NCBI GenBank assembly: GCA_013396995.1 | Contig: VWZP01009169.1 | Coordinates: 1,395,697 to 1,459,696, forward strand | From: Dicaeum eximium | Lineage: Eukaryota; Chordata; Aves; Passeriformes; Dicaeidae | Length of the DNA: 64,000 nucleotides | Direction of reading: 5' to 3' | Part shown: piece after piece, positions 14,101 to 26,350 of the stretch | How the letters are laid out: the number at the start of each line of letters is the position of its first letter | Numbering within the stretch: the stretch's first letter is position 1 | Program-made: the position numbers and the translations under genes | The notes under the pieces: generated by a model | The model's input: the letters and a program-made list of their open reading frames with translations, nothing else | Told to the model about the DNA's origin: nothing | Database searches by the model: none

Positions 14101-16229
14101 GGTTTCTTGCCGGGAATGTTAGGCATCATAACAGCAGTGAGGATAAAAGCTTGATCCACCTGAAAAGAAAGGTGGCTTGGCAGTTGCATACAGGCAAGGG
14201 AAATTATCAAATGTCCTCTGGGATCCTGACATTCTCACTCTGGGCTGGAGGTCAGCCTGAAGTCGGATATGACATCCGGGAACATGGAAGTTCCTGTGGC
14301 CTGCTGACACATCTGTCCCAGAACCAATCTCCTTCTGTTCTGCCTGCTCCTCCTGTGCCAGAAATCTAGCTTCCTATCTTAAACACCATCCTCTGAGTCC
14401 CAATTCCCTGGTCCTTGGTGTAGGACAGGCATCTCTTGCAAAGATGTTAGGCACCCTGCAGCTCTCACATCTTGGTAAGGGTTATTTTCCGTTTCAGGAA
14501 CCCAAATCTCAAGTACTCATCCTTCAGAAGTGGAAGCCTGCTGTCCCTTTTCATGCCTCCTCTTTGGCTTCTGTGGTACATTGCTCCTTCCTTTCTGCAA
14601 CTTCAGCTCAGTGACAGGGCAGAGCCCCGTGCTTGTACTGAGAGTGCTTCCCAAAATCAGGCAGCACCCAGGTCCCACTGAAGCTCATATGATCAGAGAA
14701 CACCTGATACCACAGAAAACACGAGTACTATTTTTAATATTTTCAGGTCTGTAAGAACAAAGGAGAGCTCTTTGCTAGTTTTTAGACTGTCTGATCCAAT
14801 GATACCTACTGAGTGGGCCATGACCTAGGAAACTTCTCAGCGGCTTCAGGAACAGGTTCCTGGGAGGAAACATGAACCACATGCCTTTGAGCCATTTGCT
14901 GGGAGCTGGTCAGAGGAACAAAGGAGCTTTATCTTCCATGGGAAAGTGCTGAATCATCAAAATCCACATTTTTCATAGGAGCACATTGGTTTTCATGACA
15001 TTTTCAGGAAGAAGTTTCTCTAATGCAGGATAGAAAGCAGAAGGTTATTTTAATTTTCATTTAGGGCAGAGAGTCGAAAGAGACCGACAAGGATAAAAGG
15101 CTACAATTATATTCAGTCCTCTGGACAAACAATGTGAGAGTCAGTTCAAGTTTTGCTCTGCCTGGTCCAGAAGCAGGGCTGGATCTGCTCTGAGCAAACA
15201 CCTGCATGCTAGAGAATAGCTGGAGGGGACAAGGGTGTAAATGTTTCTCCTTGAATAATTTTTGCAAGATACATTTGAAAAGACCTGGGTCTGTCCCATG
15301 CCAGAAAAGCAGTTCTGACACCCTGCAAACATCTGTACCTGAGGATTTGCCCCTCCCAGCCAGATGGATGGTTTACATTCTCCTACACCTCATCTGCATC
15401 CTTCCAACTCACCAAGCTGCAGCAGCATCTGTGCCACGTGTCAGGGTCACATCCCTACAGGACAAAAGGGGATAAGTCGTGAGCTCTCTCCTTCACTCAG
15501 AGGACTGCTTCCCTTTTTTCCTGTGCAGAAACGTTTCTGCTTATCAGCCAGCCTCTGCCACACCAGCATGGAATAGATTTTTGGCTGTGAGAGCACTGGC
15601 TTCTTTCATGCTACACCTATTTAACACAGAGAGGATCTGGGCCCCTGGAACACAGCAAGGATGCTCCCACCACAGCACTCAGCCCTTTCTGGAACAAGCT
15701 CACAAGAGCACTGCACACCTCTCTTCTGATCTGCCAGAAATGCACCAACCTTCTGCTGCAACATCCACCTAGACAGGAATGCTGCCCTTTAGGGTCACTT
15801 TCTTCCCCCACCAGGTCTGGCCCTGTCCTGTAGGATTTTGCTGCTGGGTGAAATGCATTTTCTTTTGGCACACAGATGCCTTTGTTTGGTTGGCTCTGCT
15901 CTTTTTAAAGATCACCCACAGCCCATAGAGCTCTCACCATGGGTTCTCTTCCTCTTTGGGGTCCCTGAAAGTGTGGCATTTTCTGATCAATTTACACCAA
16001 AGCTCAATTCAAAAGGGACCTGATGTGTATCTTTTTTAGTGGGCCGGGCTTTGGCAACCAGAAATCATTCTCAGGTGTGGCAGCTCTGTTCTCCTAACAG
16101 GTAGGCATTTCAACGACTAGTACAGATATTCATTCCTCCTCACGTGTGGCTGGGAGCCTTAATTCCAGGGAGGGAAGAGCACAGCGTGACTTGTATGATC
16201 CATAGTGTTACAGGCCTTTGAAACCGCAT
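11141..16229. other. Unique non-coding DNA, no gene recognised
   Basis: Short open frames only. A small imperfect tandem of a 'TGCTCATCCTCATT' unit lies at about 11194-11220. A poly-T run is listed separately. No CR1 or RNA gene seen. Confidence 0.45.
13235..13254. repeat. Poly-T run, 20 bases
   Basis: Twenty uninterrupted T residues. No target-site duplication or SINE body is recognisable beside it, so it is treated as a simple homopolymer rather than a retroposon tail. If it is a retroposon tail, the inserted element would lie on the minus strand. Confidence 0.9.
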
Positions 16230-16402
16230 TTTCGAGTCCTTCAGCTTCTCGCTGGCTCCAAGAGGCCAAAATTTAAAGCAGGTCTGTGCTCTAGTGAGTA
16301 ACTGATGTAATTACGCTCACTTGTTACAAGGAGAAGCTTTCACAAGAGGGGGAGGCGGTGGCCCCACGCCAGGAGGTGTGTCCCCTATGACAAGCGGCGG
16401 AG

Positions 16403-16471
16403 CCAATCACAGCCCTGAAAGATCATCACATTCATACCAAAAAGAAAAGAAACCGCCCCAGGGTATTTATA
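16403..16471 (+). promoter_or_regulatory. Core-promoter-like CCAAT / GC box / TATA cluster
   Basis: A CCAAT box (16403-16407, in 'GAGCCAATCACAG'), a GC box CCGCCCC (16453-16459) and a TATA-like TATTTATA (16464-16471) occur in that order on the plus strand. CCAAT and TATA lie about 60 bp apart, which fits a promoter firing near 16,495-16,505. A CpG-rich island begins within 200-800 bp downstream. A donor-like CAG|GTGGGC at 16787-16795 could end a first exon. No ATG-initiated frame worth calling follows in that exon, so it would be a non-coding or 5'-UTR exon. This is inferred from motif layout only. Confidence 0.35.
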
Positions 16472-16485
16472 TTGAGGAAGGAGGG

Positions 16486-16501
16486 AAAAAAAAAAAAAAA
16501 A
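16486..16501. repeat. Poly-A run, 16 bases
   Basis: Sixteen A residues directly downstream of the TATA-like box. They fall where transcription would start if the promoter reading is right. Confidence 0.9.
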
Positions 16502-17404
16502 GAGCTGGCAAGAAAGAGAAAAAGAGGCTGAGAACCTGCAACTTTGTTAACTAACTCTGCAGCTGAATTGAAAAAGGCCAGGCTGGTCCCCCTACAAATC
16601 TCGCTTCCTATCCCCTCCCCTCTCTCAAGCATCTCTGGAAATCTGTCTATAAACTGGAGTGAAAAGTTCAGCTGCTTGGAGCGGTCCTCCTCTCCCACTG
16701 GCAGGGAACCTCGTGAGCCGCTGCCCGTGGGGCTGCGAGCCCCGGCCCGAGCAGAGCCCGGCCTCGGGAGGGCGAGCCCCGGCAGGCAGGTGGGCAGCGA
16801 TCCCTTGCTGCCAGCAGGGCAGGGAGCAGGGCCAGCCAGGAGCCCCCGGGATTAATCATTACCTTCCCAGCACCCAGCACGCTGGCATGGGCTCCCAGCT
16901 GCCCGGACCTCTGTTAAATAGCCAGGGAAAGAGAAGGCGGGTTTAGCTTTAACCAAGGGGTAAACGGTCAGCACTTGCAAATGCTGAACCACCAAAAACC
17001 AGCCAGCCACAGGTTATTTATTCCACTTGCACAAGAGGATTGTGAGGTTCAAAGGATGAAAGGGCCCGTGGCAGCCTACAAACCCCATTTTCTGCCCCTG
17101 GCCTGTTGGATAAACCAGTGTAAAAAATGCTTCCCCTCCTTGAGTGGCGTTTCTTCCTGCCCGCCCTCCCTGCTGCCTTTCTGTGTTCTGACTGCCTGTT
17201 CCCGGGTACAGACTGTCTCTGACCGCCTTGTGCGGAGCCTCGCACAATGGGGCTGTAATATAACCTCAGCGCCAACGAGCTGCCATTAATAATAATAATA
17301 AAAACGCCCGTCACACCCTACGGCAGCTGCGGATAGGGCCGAGCGGCAGCCGCAGCCCCGCTCCCCCGTGGGAAACCGGTGTCCCCCGGGAGCCCGCAGC
17401 CCCC

Positions 17405-17419
17405 NNNNNNNNNNNNNNN
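17405..17419. other. Assembly gap, 15 Ns
   Basis: A run of 15 Ns within the GC-rich island. True gap size is unknown; GC-rich sequence commonly drops out of short-read assemblies. Confidence 0.98.
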
Positions 17420-17582
17420 GGGCTCCGTGCGGGCCGCGGGCACGGCCCCCACCTCGGCCTGCAGCCGGGCCGCGGCCGGAGCCGGGCGCAGCGCTGCCCC
17501 GCGGAAAGGGCCTGGGTCGGAGCCGGGGGCCCCGGCGCTCTGCGTAACCCTGCCCGTGTCTGTCCGGCCTGCGGGGCCGCAC

Positions 17583-17706
17583 AGCTGCCGAGGGCAGAGG
17601 CGCTGGGACGAGCGGTGGCCTGGAATGGAAGGGACATGGCCCGGCCCAGGCCGCAGGGGCAGCGGTGGGGAGAAGGCTGAGTGTCGCTCTGCGATGGCTG
17701 GTGGTG
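17583..17706. repeat. 124-bp direct duplication, copy 1
   Basis: This block is identical to 17806-17929 over 124 bases, offset 223 bp. It begins AGCTGCCGAGGGCAGAGG and ends GATGGCTGGTGGTG. A single N lies two bases after its right end (17708). See copy 2 for interpretation. Confidence 0.9.
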
Positions 17707-17707
17707 C

Positions 17708-17805
17708 NGGCCGCCGGGGCCAGGCGCTGCGCTTTGCCGGGGTGGGGAACACAAAGGCTTTTCCCCGCCCGGGAAGCTCCAGCAGCGGGCCGGGCCGGGC
17801 CGGGN
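17708..17805. other. N-bounded 96-bp island between duplicated blocks
   Basis: Single Ns at 17708 and 17805 enclose 96 bases of GC-rich sequence, and the two identical 124-bp blocks lie immediately outside. A small contig placed between two contig ends that both carry the same terminal sequence would look exactly like this. The real genome may hold only one 124-bp copy. Confidence 0.6.
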
Positions 17806-17929
17806 AGCTGCCGAGGGCAGAGGCGCTGGGACGAGCGGTGGCCTGGAATGGAAGGGACATGGCCCGGCCCAGGCCGCAGGGGCAGCGGTGGGGAGAAGGC
17901 TGAGTGTCGCTCTGCGATGGCTGGTGGTG
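17806..17929. repeat. 124-bp direct duplication, copy 2
   Basis: Identical to 17583-17706. Its left end touches the N at 17805. Perfect identity combined with boundaries at Ns favours a false duplication from unmerged contig ends over a real tandem duplication, though a very recent real duplication that broke the assembly is possible. Confidence 0.9.
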
Positions 17930-17945
17930 GCGTTCCCTCTCCTCC

Positions 17946-20900
17946 CCACCTCCCGCACAATCGTCTGACTGTTTCAGGCAGGCACAGCTCCGGCTACTCA
18001 GCCCCTCCCCTTGCAAAAAACAGGAGACCAAGGAAACTCCTCTCCCATCCGCATCGTGTGAGAAATGGGGAGGAGACCTTTCCCATGCCGTACTGGGTTG
18101 CCAGCGGTAGTTCTGTGTGGGGCTGGAGTACCTCTGGCTCCGAACCAGGCAGCGGGCTCGCACTGCCAGATTGCCAGACCGATCTCTGGTGGCCACGCAG
18201 TGCGATTCTCTTGGGCTGGCAGCAGGGCTTCTGCTGAAACACCAAAAGGCTTAGGGGTGGGGAGAGGGGAGAGCAGCATGGGCACATCCAGGTGTGGGCT
18301 TTCAGTCAAGCAGGAGGCCTCGAGGGCTAATTGCAGTGCCTTCTCTTTTGACAAGGGTGATGACCTCAGTGGAAATACGTGGGCTCAGTCTAAAGGTGCC
18401 CATCTTGTAGCAGCTCAGTGGAGAGCCCACATCGTGGGGCAGCCATGCCAGATGTCAGGCTTGCTGTCGCAGCCCCTTTGCCAAAGGTGGTTCTCTGAAC
18501 GCCACCTCCCTGCCCTGCTCTACAGTCCCTTCTCTCCCTTCCCTTGAGACTTTCGGGCTGCCTCCCTTTAGCATCGCTCCCCCTTTCTCCTCACACTAAG
18601 ACTGTAGCTCACTCCCCTTCTCAGTAAAGACCACCCATTGCCATGGTAACATTGCCTCTTACAAAGTTGCAAGCAGACACAAAGATATGTTTTTCCTCTG
18701 TTTTCCAGCCCCCCATCCCTTCATCCTGGTTAATAGGCCAGGACTTTGCTTGTAGAGAGGGGATGGAGGGCTCTTGCATTTCATTTTCATTGAGGAGGGA
18801 GAAGTTATTCCAACCCGTTTGCTCCACAAGTGCTGAAGTCTGTGGTCACTGTAGAGAAAGAGCTGTCATTCATGGACCTCCTGAAAGCCCTTGAAGGCAG
18901 TGGTTTCCCAGGTGGATACTGGTAGTGCAGATACTGATCCTGCACTGGGAAAGAGTAGCTGCCAGTTAGAGGGGACAGGCCCCATGGAAGACAAAAGAGG
19001 GACATGCAGACCTGCGTTTCATCCACTCTGAGCAGAAAAGATCTCTGCTGTGGTTGTGTTCTGTTGTTGCCTCCCTGAGCAGCTCTGGTTCTCTTCCCAA
19101 AATGATTTATTCAGCTTATAAAGCTAATTGGGCTGTCTCCAGGACTGCTGGCACCCCTTGCTGCCACGGCCACACCATGAATGATGGTGTGGTACTACTT
19201 ACATGGCAGTACCAGCAATTTAATACTAGCCATGGATCACTGCAGCCAAAACTATGACTGCACTGTGGACAACAGCATATATTCATCAATCTCTTGTTCA
19301 CTTTTCCTTCCCTTCTTACTTATATACATCTCCCTCTTCTCTCACAGTGGATCTGGCCCAGGCCTTTGCAATGCTGAACAAAATGCTTCATCCTCCTTTT
19401 TCTTCTTCATTCACTTTTTTCACATCTTTTCTTCTCTTTCACTTTGACCAAGATGTTCCTTCTCCTTGAAAGCAGTGAAGGATCTCCCACATCTCCTGAC
19501 CTGTTTGTCAGTCTGGTCTCTCCCAGTTAATCATTTTTGTTGTACAGTTGCCGTACCGGACTGTCACATGTTCTCTTGCCTCCCTCTAAGTACTCCATAA
19601 GTCTTCACCTCTTCCACAGTCTCCCCTCCCCTGAGTTAACCTTTCCACCATCACCACTGAATCTCTCTGCCCTGACCAGTCTCTGTTTCACCCCGCAACG
19701 TTTTTCTAGGGGTGGGCTTGCAACCACAGTATAAAGCCTCGGGCCACTCTGCTGGTGTCAAGCTCTGTGGCTTGCCACATGCTACTGTAGTGCATCTGTG
19801 CCAGGCTTTTGCACCACAGCTGTGCAGGAGAGCTTGGTGTGAACATCAAGAGCTTCCCATCAAATGCTGTTGCTTGCAAATGTGCTGCTGAACCTGCTGA
19901 CTGCCCCAAAGCAGGAGTGTGTTTACAGCACCTGAGAACTGGCTTTGAACATTCCTATTTAATGCAAAGGTGTTATAATAAAATAACATTTTTAAAAGGT
20001 AGCTGGACTAAGGAGAAGAAGAATTGGTATCAATAATGTGTATGCTCTGGCAATCCTGAGAAAATGTCATGGAAAGGAATTATCTCTCCTAATATATTTT
20101 GCAGCAAATGGAAGAATCTGAGGGGAAAAAAGAACTGGTGCCATTCAAGTGAAGAAAAGCAATAGAAATCATTCCTGGTACACAATCTGGACTCATCCCA
20201 GCATATTTTGAAAAAATAAAAATAAACATGTAGGCGATTCCAAGCTTAAATTATCTTTGACAAACTCCACTGTCAAAATCCTTCTGATTGACTGCAAATT
20301 TTGCACCCTTCTGAGTATGAATGAGAATTAGCAGGAAAACTACAGTAAATGAGGCTGTAGCAACGACGGACTTTCCCAGAGGCTGAGAAAAGTCCACAGA
20401 GAGGAAAATCTGCCAAGCCAGAAGTGCAAAGGCACCCCTGACCCCACTGCTCTCGTCCCTACATGTTCCTTCCTCAGTGAGGAAAACTGTAAACTCAGCA
20501 GCACCCATGACAATCAGCAGGGTCAAATCCAAACATGAATTTTGTTTGCAAGTCAGAGCTTGGCCTAAATCCTTCTACAGTCCACCCATGTTCCAGCCAT
20601 TGTTCTAGTCCAAACGTTTACCAGTACTCTGCTCTAGTCTTCTGCTTATTCTCATGGTCCTTTTCTCTGACTTTTCTTTCCATTCTCATTTTTCCTTGAG
20701 ATTTTGCCAGCATTCCAACACAATATGTCAGGACCATCCACTCCATGCTAATTTTACAGTCATGATCTTTTCATTACTGTCTGGTCTCCTTCACTCTGAC
20801 ATGGAGGCTGAAGCTCTGGCCTTCCTGCAGAACTCAGGCATTGCCATGCCAGCTGACCTCTGCGAGGGAGTGCTCCTCTCATGGGATTTTATTGGAATAC

Positions 20901-22424
20901 TATGCCTGGGGTACAGAGTTCTGGTAAGCACCTTCTGCCCTCCTCATAGTCACAGAGACAAACACACACCTCTACAAAAAGCAAGACAGATTTTAGTTAT
21001 CCTATTTCTCTGGATGTTCATCTCTCTTTATTGACTACAAAGTAAAGCCAAGGGTTTATGAGCCCCTCATTTCATGTAAAGTGAGCTGAATTCAAGATTT
21101 TTCAGGCACTATTGTTATTTTTTCCATAGTAGTTTTTCATAACAGATAGGCCACAATCCTGTGAGAAAAGCCTCCCAAGAAAGAGGATGATTTTTCTTCC
21201 CATCAAAAGCTGTTGCTTGGCTCCCTAGCCTAGCCAGAGTTCAGATAGCTGCTGCTCTCCCACGGCAGTGAGCCCAGCAGTGTCCAGCTATGGCACTACT
21301 GATTTCTAAGCAGGATATGCAGGACTTGTATTTAATTTTGATGGGCTCCTCCACTAACCAGCTAGAAATTCCCTAGTGTAATCCATATTGCCCTAGAGTC
21401 CTAGGGCACCTCTTGCATGTCCAGAGGACAAACCTGCAGCGTGCAGTCTGAGCCTGGATATCATGGGCCCCTTTCTCAGTTAGGATAAACCTATCCTAAC
21501 AGTTCCAGAGCCTCCAGAGAGGCTGTGCTGATTTACACCAGCCAAGAAGTGAGCCCCCTCGATGCAATGCCAGCCCTTAACTACATAACACAGATCATCT
21601 GGGCTGCTTGGAAGGATCACAGTCCCCCTTGGGCTGCCTCCTTCACTTCTGATTCCTTGTGAAACTGTTATGCCTGGAAGAAAGTTGCCACTATGAAAAG
21701 GCACATACTACCACACAATATTCTTTCTAGCTTTGACAAACTTGTCCCCTCCTCTGTTGCTCAAACAAGCTCCCAGATGTGACAAGAGACTTTGGCTCCC
21801 TCTTTCAGCTTTGTCAGTTACCCTGGGAATCTTCAGAACCCCTGGGTAAACAGCAACATAAAATATTCAGTCATCACTGGGCAAAAAACGCTGTTGTGCC
21901 CTGCAGGAGAGAAATCATTCAGCTTGTTTATGGTGGCACCTCCAAAAAGCATGTGTAGTGCTGCACTGCACATCTGGCACAGGAATACCTGTTCAGAAGA
22001 GTAGTGTTTAAAGGACACTGATTCCTGATCCTTTTCTTAATCACCTCCTCCCATCCTGTATCACTGACTTCCCCAGAGCTGCCTTTCCTCTCTACCTTGC
22101 CTTCTCTTATGCACAGACGAGGAAAAGGCATTGGACTGTCCAAGAGTTAATTCTGTAACTCAATCCTCCAGGATAAATCAGATCATACCTGTTTCCTGAG
22201 AATAATTTTTACTGGTTTGTAACATAATCATTTGGCTTGTTCTGATCTCAGTGGCAGGTGCATTTATGAGCAGCATGAAAAGATTTCAAGGTTGTACACT
22301 CTGATACTGCTTCTTTTGGGCTCCTCTTCACATTGAAAAAGGCAAAAAGTGCCTTTCTGTTCCCGGGCATTATCTCTTCAAATACCTAACTAGAAATTAT
22401 ATAGAAAATTGAGACTTTTCTGAA
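17946..22424. other. Unique non-coding DNA, no gene recognised
   Basis: GC content falls back to background after the CpG island. Open frames at 18.0-18.5 kb are leftovers of GC-rich composition with no domain. A pyrimidine-rich stretch lies at about 19.28-19.50 kb. A short perfect hairpin (TTAGGATA, 4-base loop, TATCCTAA) lies near 21480-21499. No RNA gene was recognised. Confidence 0.45.
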
Positions 22425-22725
22425 GGTGTACAGCAGAAGAACAAGAAGCAACAGAACAAGTTGTAGCAAGAGAAAATATAATTAGATATTAGGAAACATT
22501 TTTGCACAATGAGGGTGGTCAAACACTGGAACATGCTGTCCAGAGATTGTGTAATGTCCAGCCCTGGAGATCTTCAACTGGACAAAGCCCTAAGCAACTA
22601 GATCTAGCTCTGAAGGTGGATCTAACATAAAGATTTGTCATGCTTTGAGCAAAGGCTTGGAACCATATGACCTCTAGAAGTGCCTTGTAACCTAAATTAT
22701 TATATGAGTCATGAATCTGTAATTG
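22425..22725 (+). mobile_element. CR1 LINE 3' fragment, sense
   Basis: Plus-strand order matches a CR1 tail: an 'ATTAGGAAACATTTTTGCACA' type block, 'GAGGGTGGTCAAACACTGGAA', 'ATGCTGTCCAGAGATT', 'CCCTGGAGATCTTCAA', then 'GACCTCTAGAAGTGCC' and 'TAACCTAAATTATTATATGA' near the end. These correspond to the end of ORF2 and the 3' UTR. The copy is strongly 5'-truncated and highly mutated, so it is an old insertion. Confidence 0.85.
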
Positions 22726-25700
22726 CGGGAGCACGCTGTGCTCCCCTTTGTCACAGTACCCTACGCAGCACCCTGCAGCAACCTCAACATCTTCTCTGCC
22801 AGTTCATGATGTCTCAGCCTTGAATCACTAGGAGACCCTTATTAAAGAAGCTCAGGTGACTCCCAGTAAAGTAGAAACTTAAGAGACTGCTCTGACAGTT
22901 CTCATTGCACACCCTCAAACCATCTGAGCAAGCCAGAGCAGGGAATGATGGAGTCTGGATTGACAGCACATCCTGCACAGAAGAACTGTGTGGGTCATGC
23001 TGCCCATTCACACATCTCTTCAAATGAAGGGACCAGTGGCCTGCATCCTTTCCTGGTGACCTCCTGTGACACTGTAGTGTTTTAGGCATATCTAGAGGTT
23101 CCTCTTCACAGGAAAGAAATGTTTAACACATGAGACACCAGGTCTTGGAGCCACCTCACTCTCAGGATTAGTTTGGAGGCAAACTCCCTGATAGTCAAAA
23201 AGGAGAGGTAAAAGACAAAGGCTAAGAGCTCCGTACGTGGCCACGTAGAAAATCCCTCCAGGGTTGCTCTTTACTGTTGCCTAAATCTACTCCCCTTTCC
23301 TACTCCTCCTACTCTTCAAAAAGGAGCCAGATCACTCCAGAGATTTATGATGTACTACCTCCCAATGTGCCTTGGTTTTGGAAACCCTTAGTACACATTT
23401 TGCTTAGGTTGCCATGCTGCAGTAAAAAAAATATTGCTGCCCTCTCCACAGTGTTTCCAGAGCACTTGTCTCCAGAAGCAGCTGTAGAAGAGCCAGGAAA
23501 AGTGGGGAATGCTAGATGCTTGAAGGTTCCTTGGGTATGGGAAGCAGCTACCGTTTGGGGTTTGGACATGGATGCAGATGAACACACATATGTGCATTTA
23601 TGTGTACACCCCATTTCCCAGCCAGCAGCATGTAGTGTGTTTCCCCACTGCAACAAACATCCTTCTGGGAACTGTGGGTGCTGCTGAGCAAGCAGTACAG
23701 CCCCAGATAGATTATTGATGGCAACTGGTAGAGGGACGTAAGCACCTAGCTGGCTTTCTCCACAGAAATTGCCTTTTAGCCACTGACTTCTCAACCTGAT
23801 CCTCAGGGAGATTTATAAAGTACCTTCAAAGAAGAAGCTGGGAGCTAGAATCCACAATAGTTCTGGATGGAAAAGCTCATCAACTCTGTAAATGCACTAT
23901 TTTATTACATAGTATTTCTTATTTCTCACTACTTCTCATCCCTCACCTTTTTGCAGGTGCTAACCACCTTTTTTTCAAACTGCCCAGTTGATGACCAAAC
24001 CCAAACTAAATTCAAAACATTTGTTCTTAGCCAATCCTTTCCAGGAGTTTGCTGTTTGTTGTTCGAAATTGAAAAGGAGGCTTTTGTGCCTGTAAGTTTT
24101 CCCAGTTTTTTTCAAAACATGTCACTGTATCAAAAGCAATTGGTTCTCCCTACAAGCCTATCTGCTTCATGGCTGGTAGAGCATGGTGGTTGCACCAGAG
24201 TTATTGCTAGTGCCATGGAGAGGCTGTGCTTGCCAGAGGAGACAGCGTGACTCAGCTGCCAAGGAAGGCAGATGAGGGAAGAAAACCTTAGTTTCCTGAT
24301 CAGGGCCAAAACTGTAACTCAGGCAGAGATGCAGACACACAGTGAGGAGGGAGCAGGCAGCTAGGGCAAAGGAACTGCCAGCATATCACACGACTTGGGG
24401 AAATGTGTCCTGTGATGGGAATTCCTTCAGAAACAAGGGCCCTTAGCCATTTTCATCCAGCCCTCCCCCAGCTAAACAGATTATGATGGGAAAAGAAGAG
24501 AACATAAATGTCCAGAAAGAATTAAATGATCCCTGAGTAGGATAAATGAGCTGACTAAATTGTCAGTGCTGTGGGATGCAATCTGTTTAGATCTGACAGA
24601 GGTCAGAGCAGGGATGCTGCTTACCATTCTGGGCCTCTCTGCATGCTGTAGAATACCAGGAGATACTAATGGGAAGTTCAATGGCTAACATGAGATGAGC
24701 ACACACACACACACATATATAATAAAGCAGGACAAAAATCAGAGCTGGTGTCTGCTGTAAGCATGCACAGCTCAGACAAGAAATCAATACATTCCTGCCT
24801 AGTCACACAATGCTGATGGCAAGGTCCCAGTACATGGTAGTCGTGGAGGATTTTAATTACCATTCCTGCATGTCTGCTGAGAAATGCACAATGCTAAACA
24901 CCGTCCAGCAGGAACTTTCTCAAAGAGCTTGAATACCATTCTCTGATTCAAAGCACTAGAAAGACATGCTAGGCTGATAGCTAAGTAAGCCAGTAATGGG
25001 ATATGGAGCCTTTCACCTCGAGGTCACCTTCTAGTGACCCATGGTTATTACCATCTGATTGCTGTTGCCTGTGTGAAATGAGGTGAGGAGCTTCGACCAG
25101 TTCCTCACGGCCAAGTGCCTCTATCACACAAAACCTGACTCTGAGGTTGGTGCTAATTGGCCCTGCTGGTCACCAGCCTTGCCGGGAAGGCTGGGGACCC
25201 TGGCTCCCTCCTCCCTGCTGGGGACATCCCTGTCAAAGACATCAGCCCAGTGCCCCCAGGGCTGGAGCTCCGATGGTTGGGTGGGCTGGAGCTCTTTGAG
25301 GGCCCTTTCCTCTTGGCTAGGCTCCTTGGGAGGAGAGCAATTCCTTCTTTGTGAAGGGAGGGTTTAGGAAGGGCTTTATCCTTTAAGACAGGGAGAAGCC
25401 CCCTTTAAGCAGCTCTCCCAGCTGACACACAATGGCTTGCCACCTCCTCGGCTGCACAGAAATGATAATCAGAGGTTCAGCTAACAGGAGAGAAAGGGAG
25501 CTGCTCCCTGCCCTCCCAACCCCCGCCATCGGCATGATTCCTGTCACACGAGATGAGGTGGCAGATGGGTCGTTAGGACCGCACTGGCTTTTTTAACTCC
25601 TTCCTCCCCCACACAGCCAATCCCCAGACGGATGTGTAGAGGCACACGCCAGGCAAGGAAGCCCTGGTCCAAGGGCTAGTTTTGCCATGGCAAGGAGCAC

Positions 25701-26239
25701 GAGCTGTTGGCACAGAGAGCCACTCTGTATCGTATCAATATCACAGTGTTATATATCAGTTGCTTGTTTAAAAGATGGTATCTGTGCTGAGTGAAGCATT
25801 TGGTTCCATCCCATTTCAGTCAGCAGTTCTTCCAGGCTCTCACATCCAGACAGGGGAGATGTATCTGAGAGGGATGTGGGTCATCGGCACATCGCAGAGG
25901 GATGGAAAAAAATAAATGCCTTCCTGTCCAGTGGCTCTGTGTGCTTTACTTCATGGCCATCATTCACACACATTGGCAGGGACAAGCTCTCCTCCTCCAC
26001 CTCAGCAGGGACTGCCAGCGTTTGCTTAGCCAAGTAAACTTCACTGACCCAACCTCTTTGAGGCAGGGCTATCCCTGGTGCAGGGCCAAGCTGTGAAACT
26101 CCTCAGGGTCTTTTGCCACTTAATTTCTTCCAGGGTGCTCTGAACTCCAGCAACTCAAGGAATGGCTGCAGGAAGAAGCACCTACCTGCTATGTGCCTAT
26201 CTTTGGTGGCTTCTTTTTTTCCAGCAGTGGTATGTGCAG
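22726..26239. other. Unique non-coding DNA, no gene recognised
   Basis: No coding gene or RNA gene recognised. A short CA microsatellite is listed separately. The part at about 25380-25750 is rich in developmental-type motifs, including a SOX-like CACAATGG near 25429 and a GATA/homeodomain-like AATGATAATCAG near 25461. It lacks open frames and is a weak candidate for regulatory DNA. Confidence 0.4.
24700..24721. repeat. CA/TA dinucleotide microsatellite
   Basis: About eight CA units (24700-24715) followed by about three TA units. Short and probably of low polymorphism. Confidence 0.9.
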
Positions 26240-26350
26240 TCAAAAAGAGAGAGCCTGGGAATCCAAGCTGAGCTCTGCTACTGATTACATTGCTTCAGTC
26301 TGATCCCATTTTCCCTGACTTACAGGGACCTGGAGTTATGCCACTGTTTA
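26240..26350 (+). mobile_element. Possible MIR-like fragment
   Basis: The segment has 'AGCTCTGCTACTGATTACA' followed by 'CCATTTTCCCTGA'. That loosely recalls the middle of MIR-type SINEs ('ctctgccactta' block, then a 'cctcagttt' block). Similarity is weak and the core 'ggcaagtca' block is missing, so chance is a real alternative. Confidence 0.2.

Larger units (their letters stand above)
16676..17945. other. CpG-rich island, gap-interrupted
   Basis: CpG density is high at 16676-16850 and very high at 17310-17945, with a less CpG-rich middle. The flanks are CpG-poor, as usual in vertebrate DNA. CpG islands normally mark promoters, and this one lies next to the CCAAT/TATA cluster. Long open frames here exist in several frames on both strands at once, which reflects loss of stop codons in GC-rich DNA rather than coding. 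The island includes a 15-base gap, two single Ns and a duplicated 124-bp block, so its assembled structure is doubtful. Confidence 0.7.

Noticed and set aside
17286..18196. Long minus-strand frames of 215-292 codons across the first CpG island
   Set aside because: Three overlapping frames stay open at once, they pass through Ns and through the duplicated 124-bp block, and show no domain. This is a composition effect.
21479..21500. Short perfect hairpin TTAGGATA-TATCCTAA
   Set aside because: An 8-bp stem with a 4-base loop is expected by chance in 64 kb, and no T-run or RNA-gene context accompanies it.
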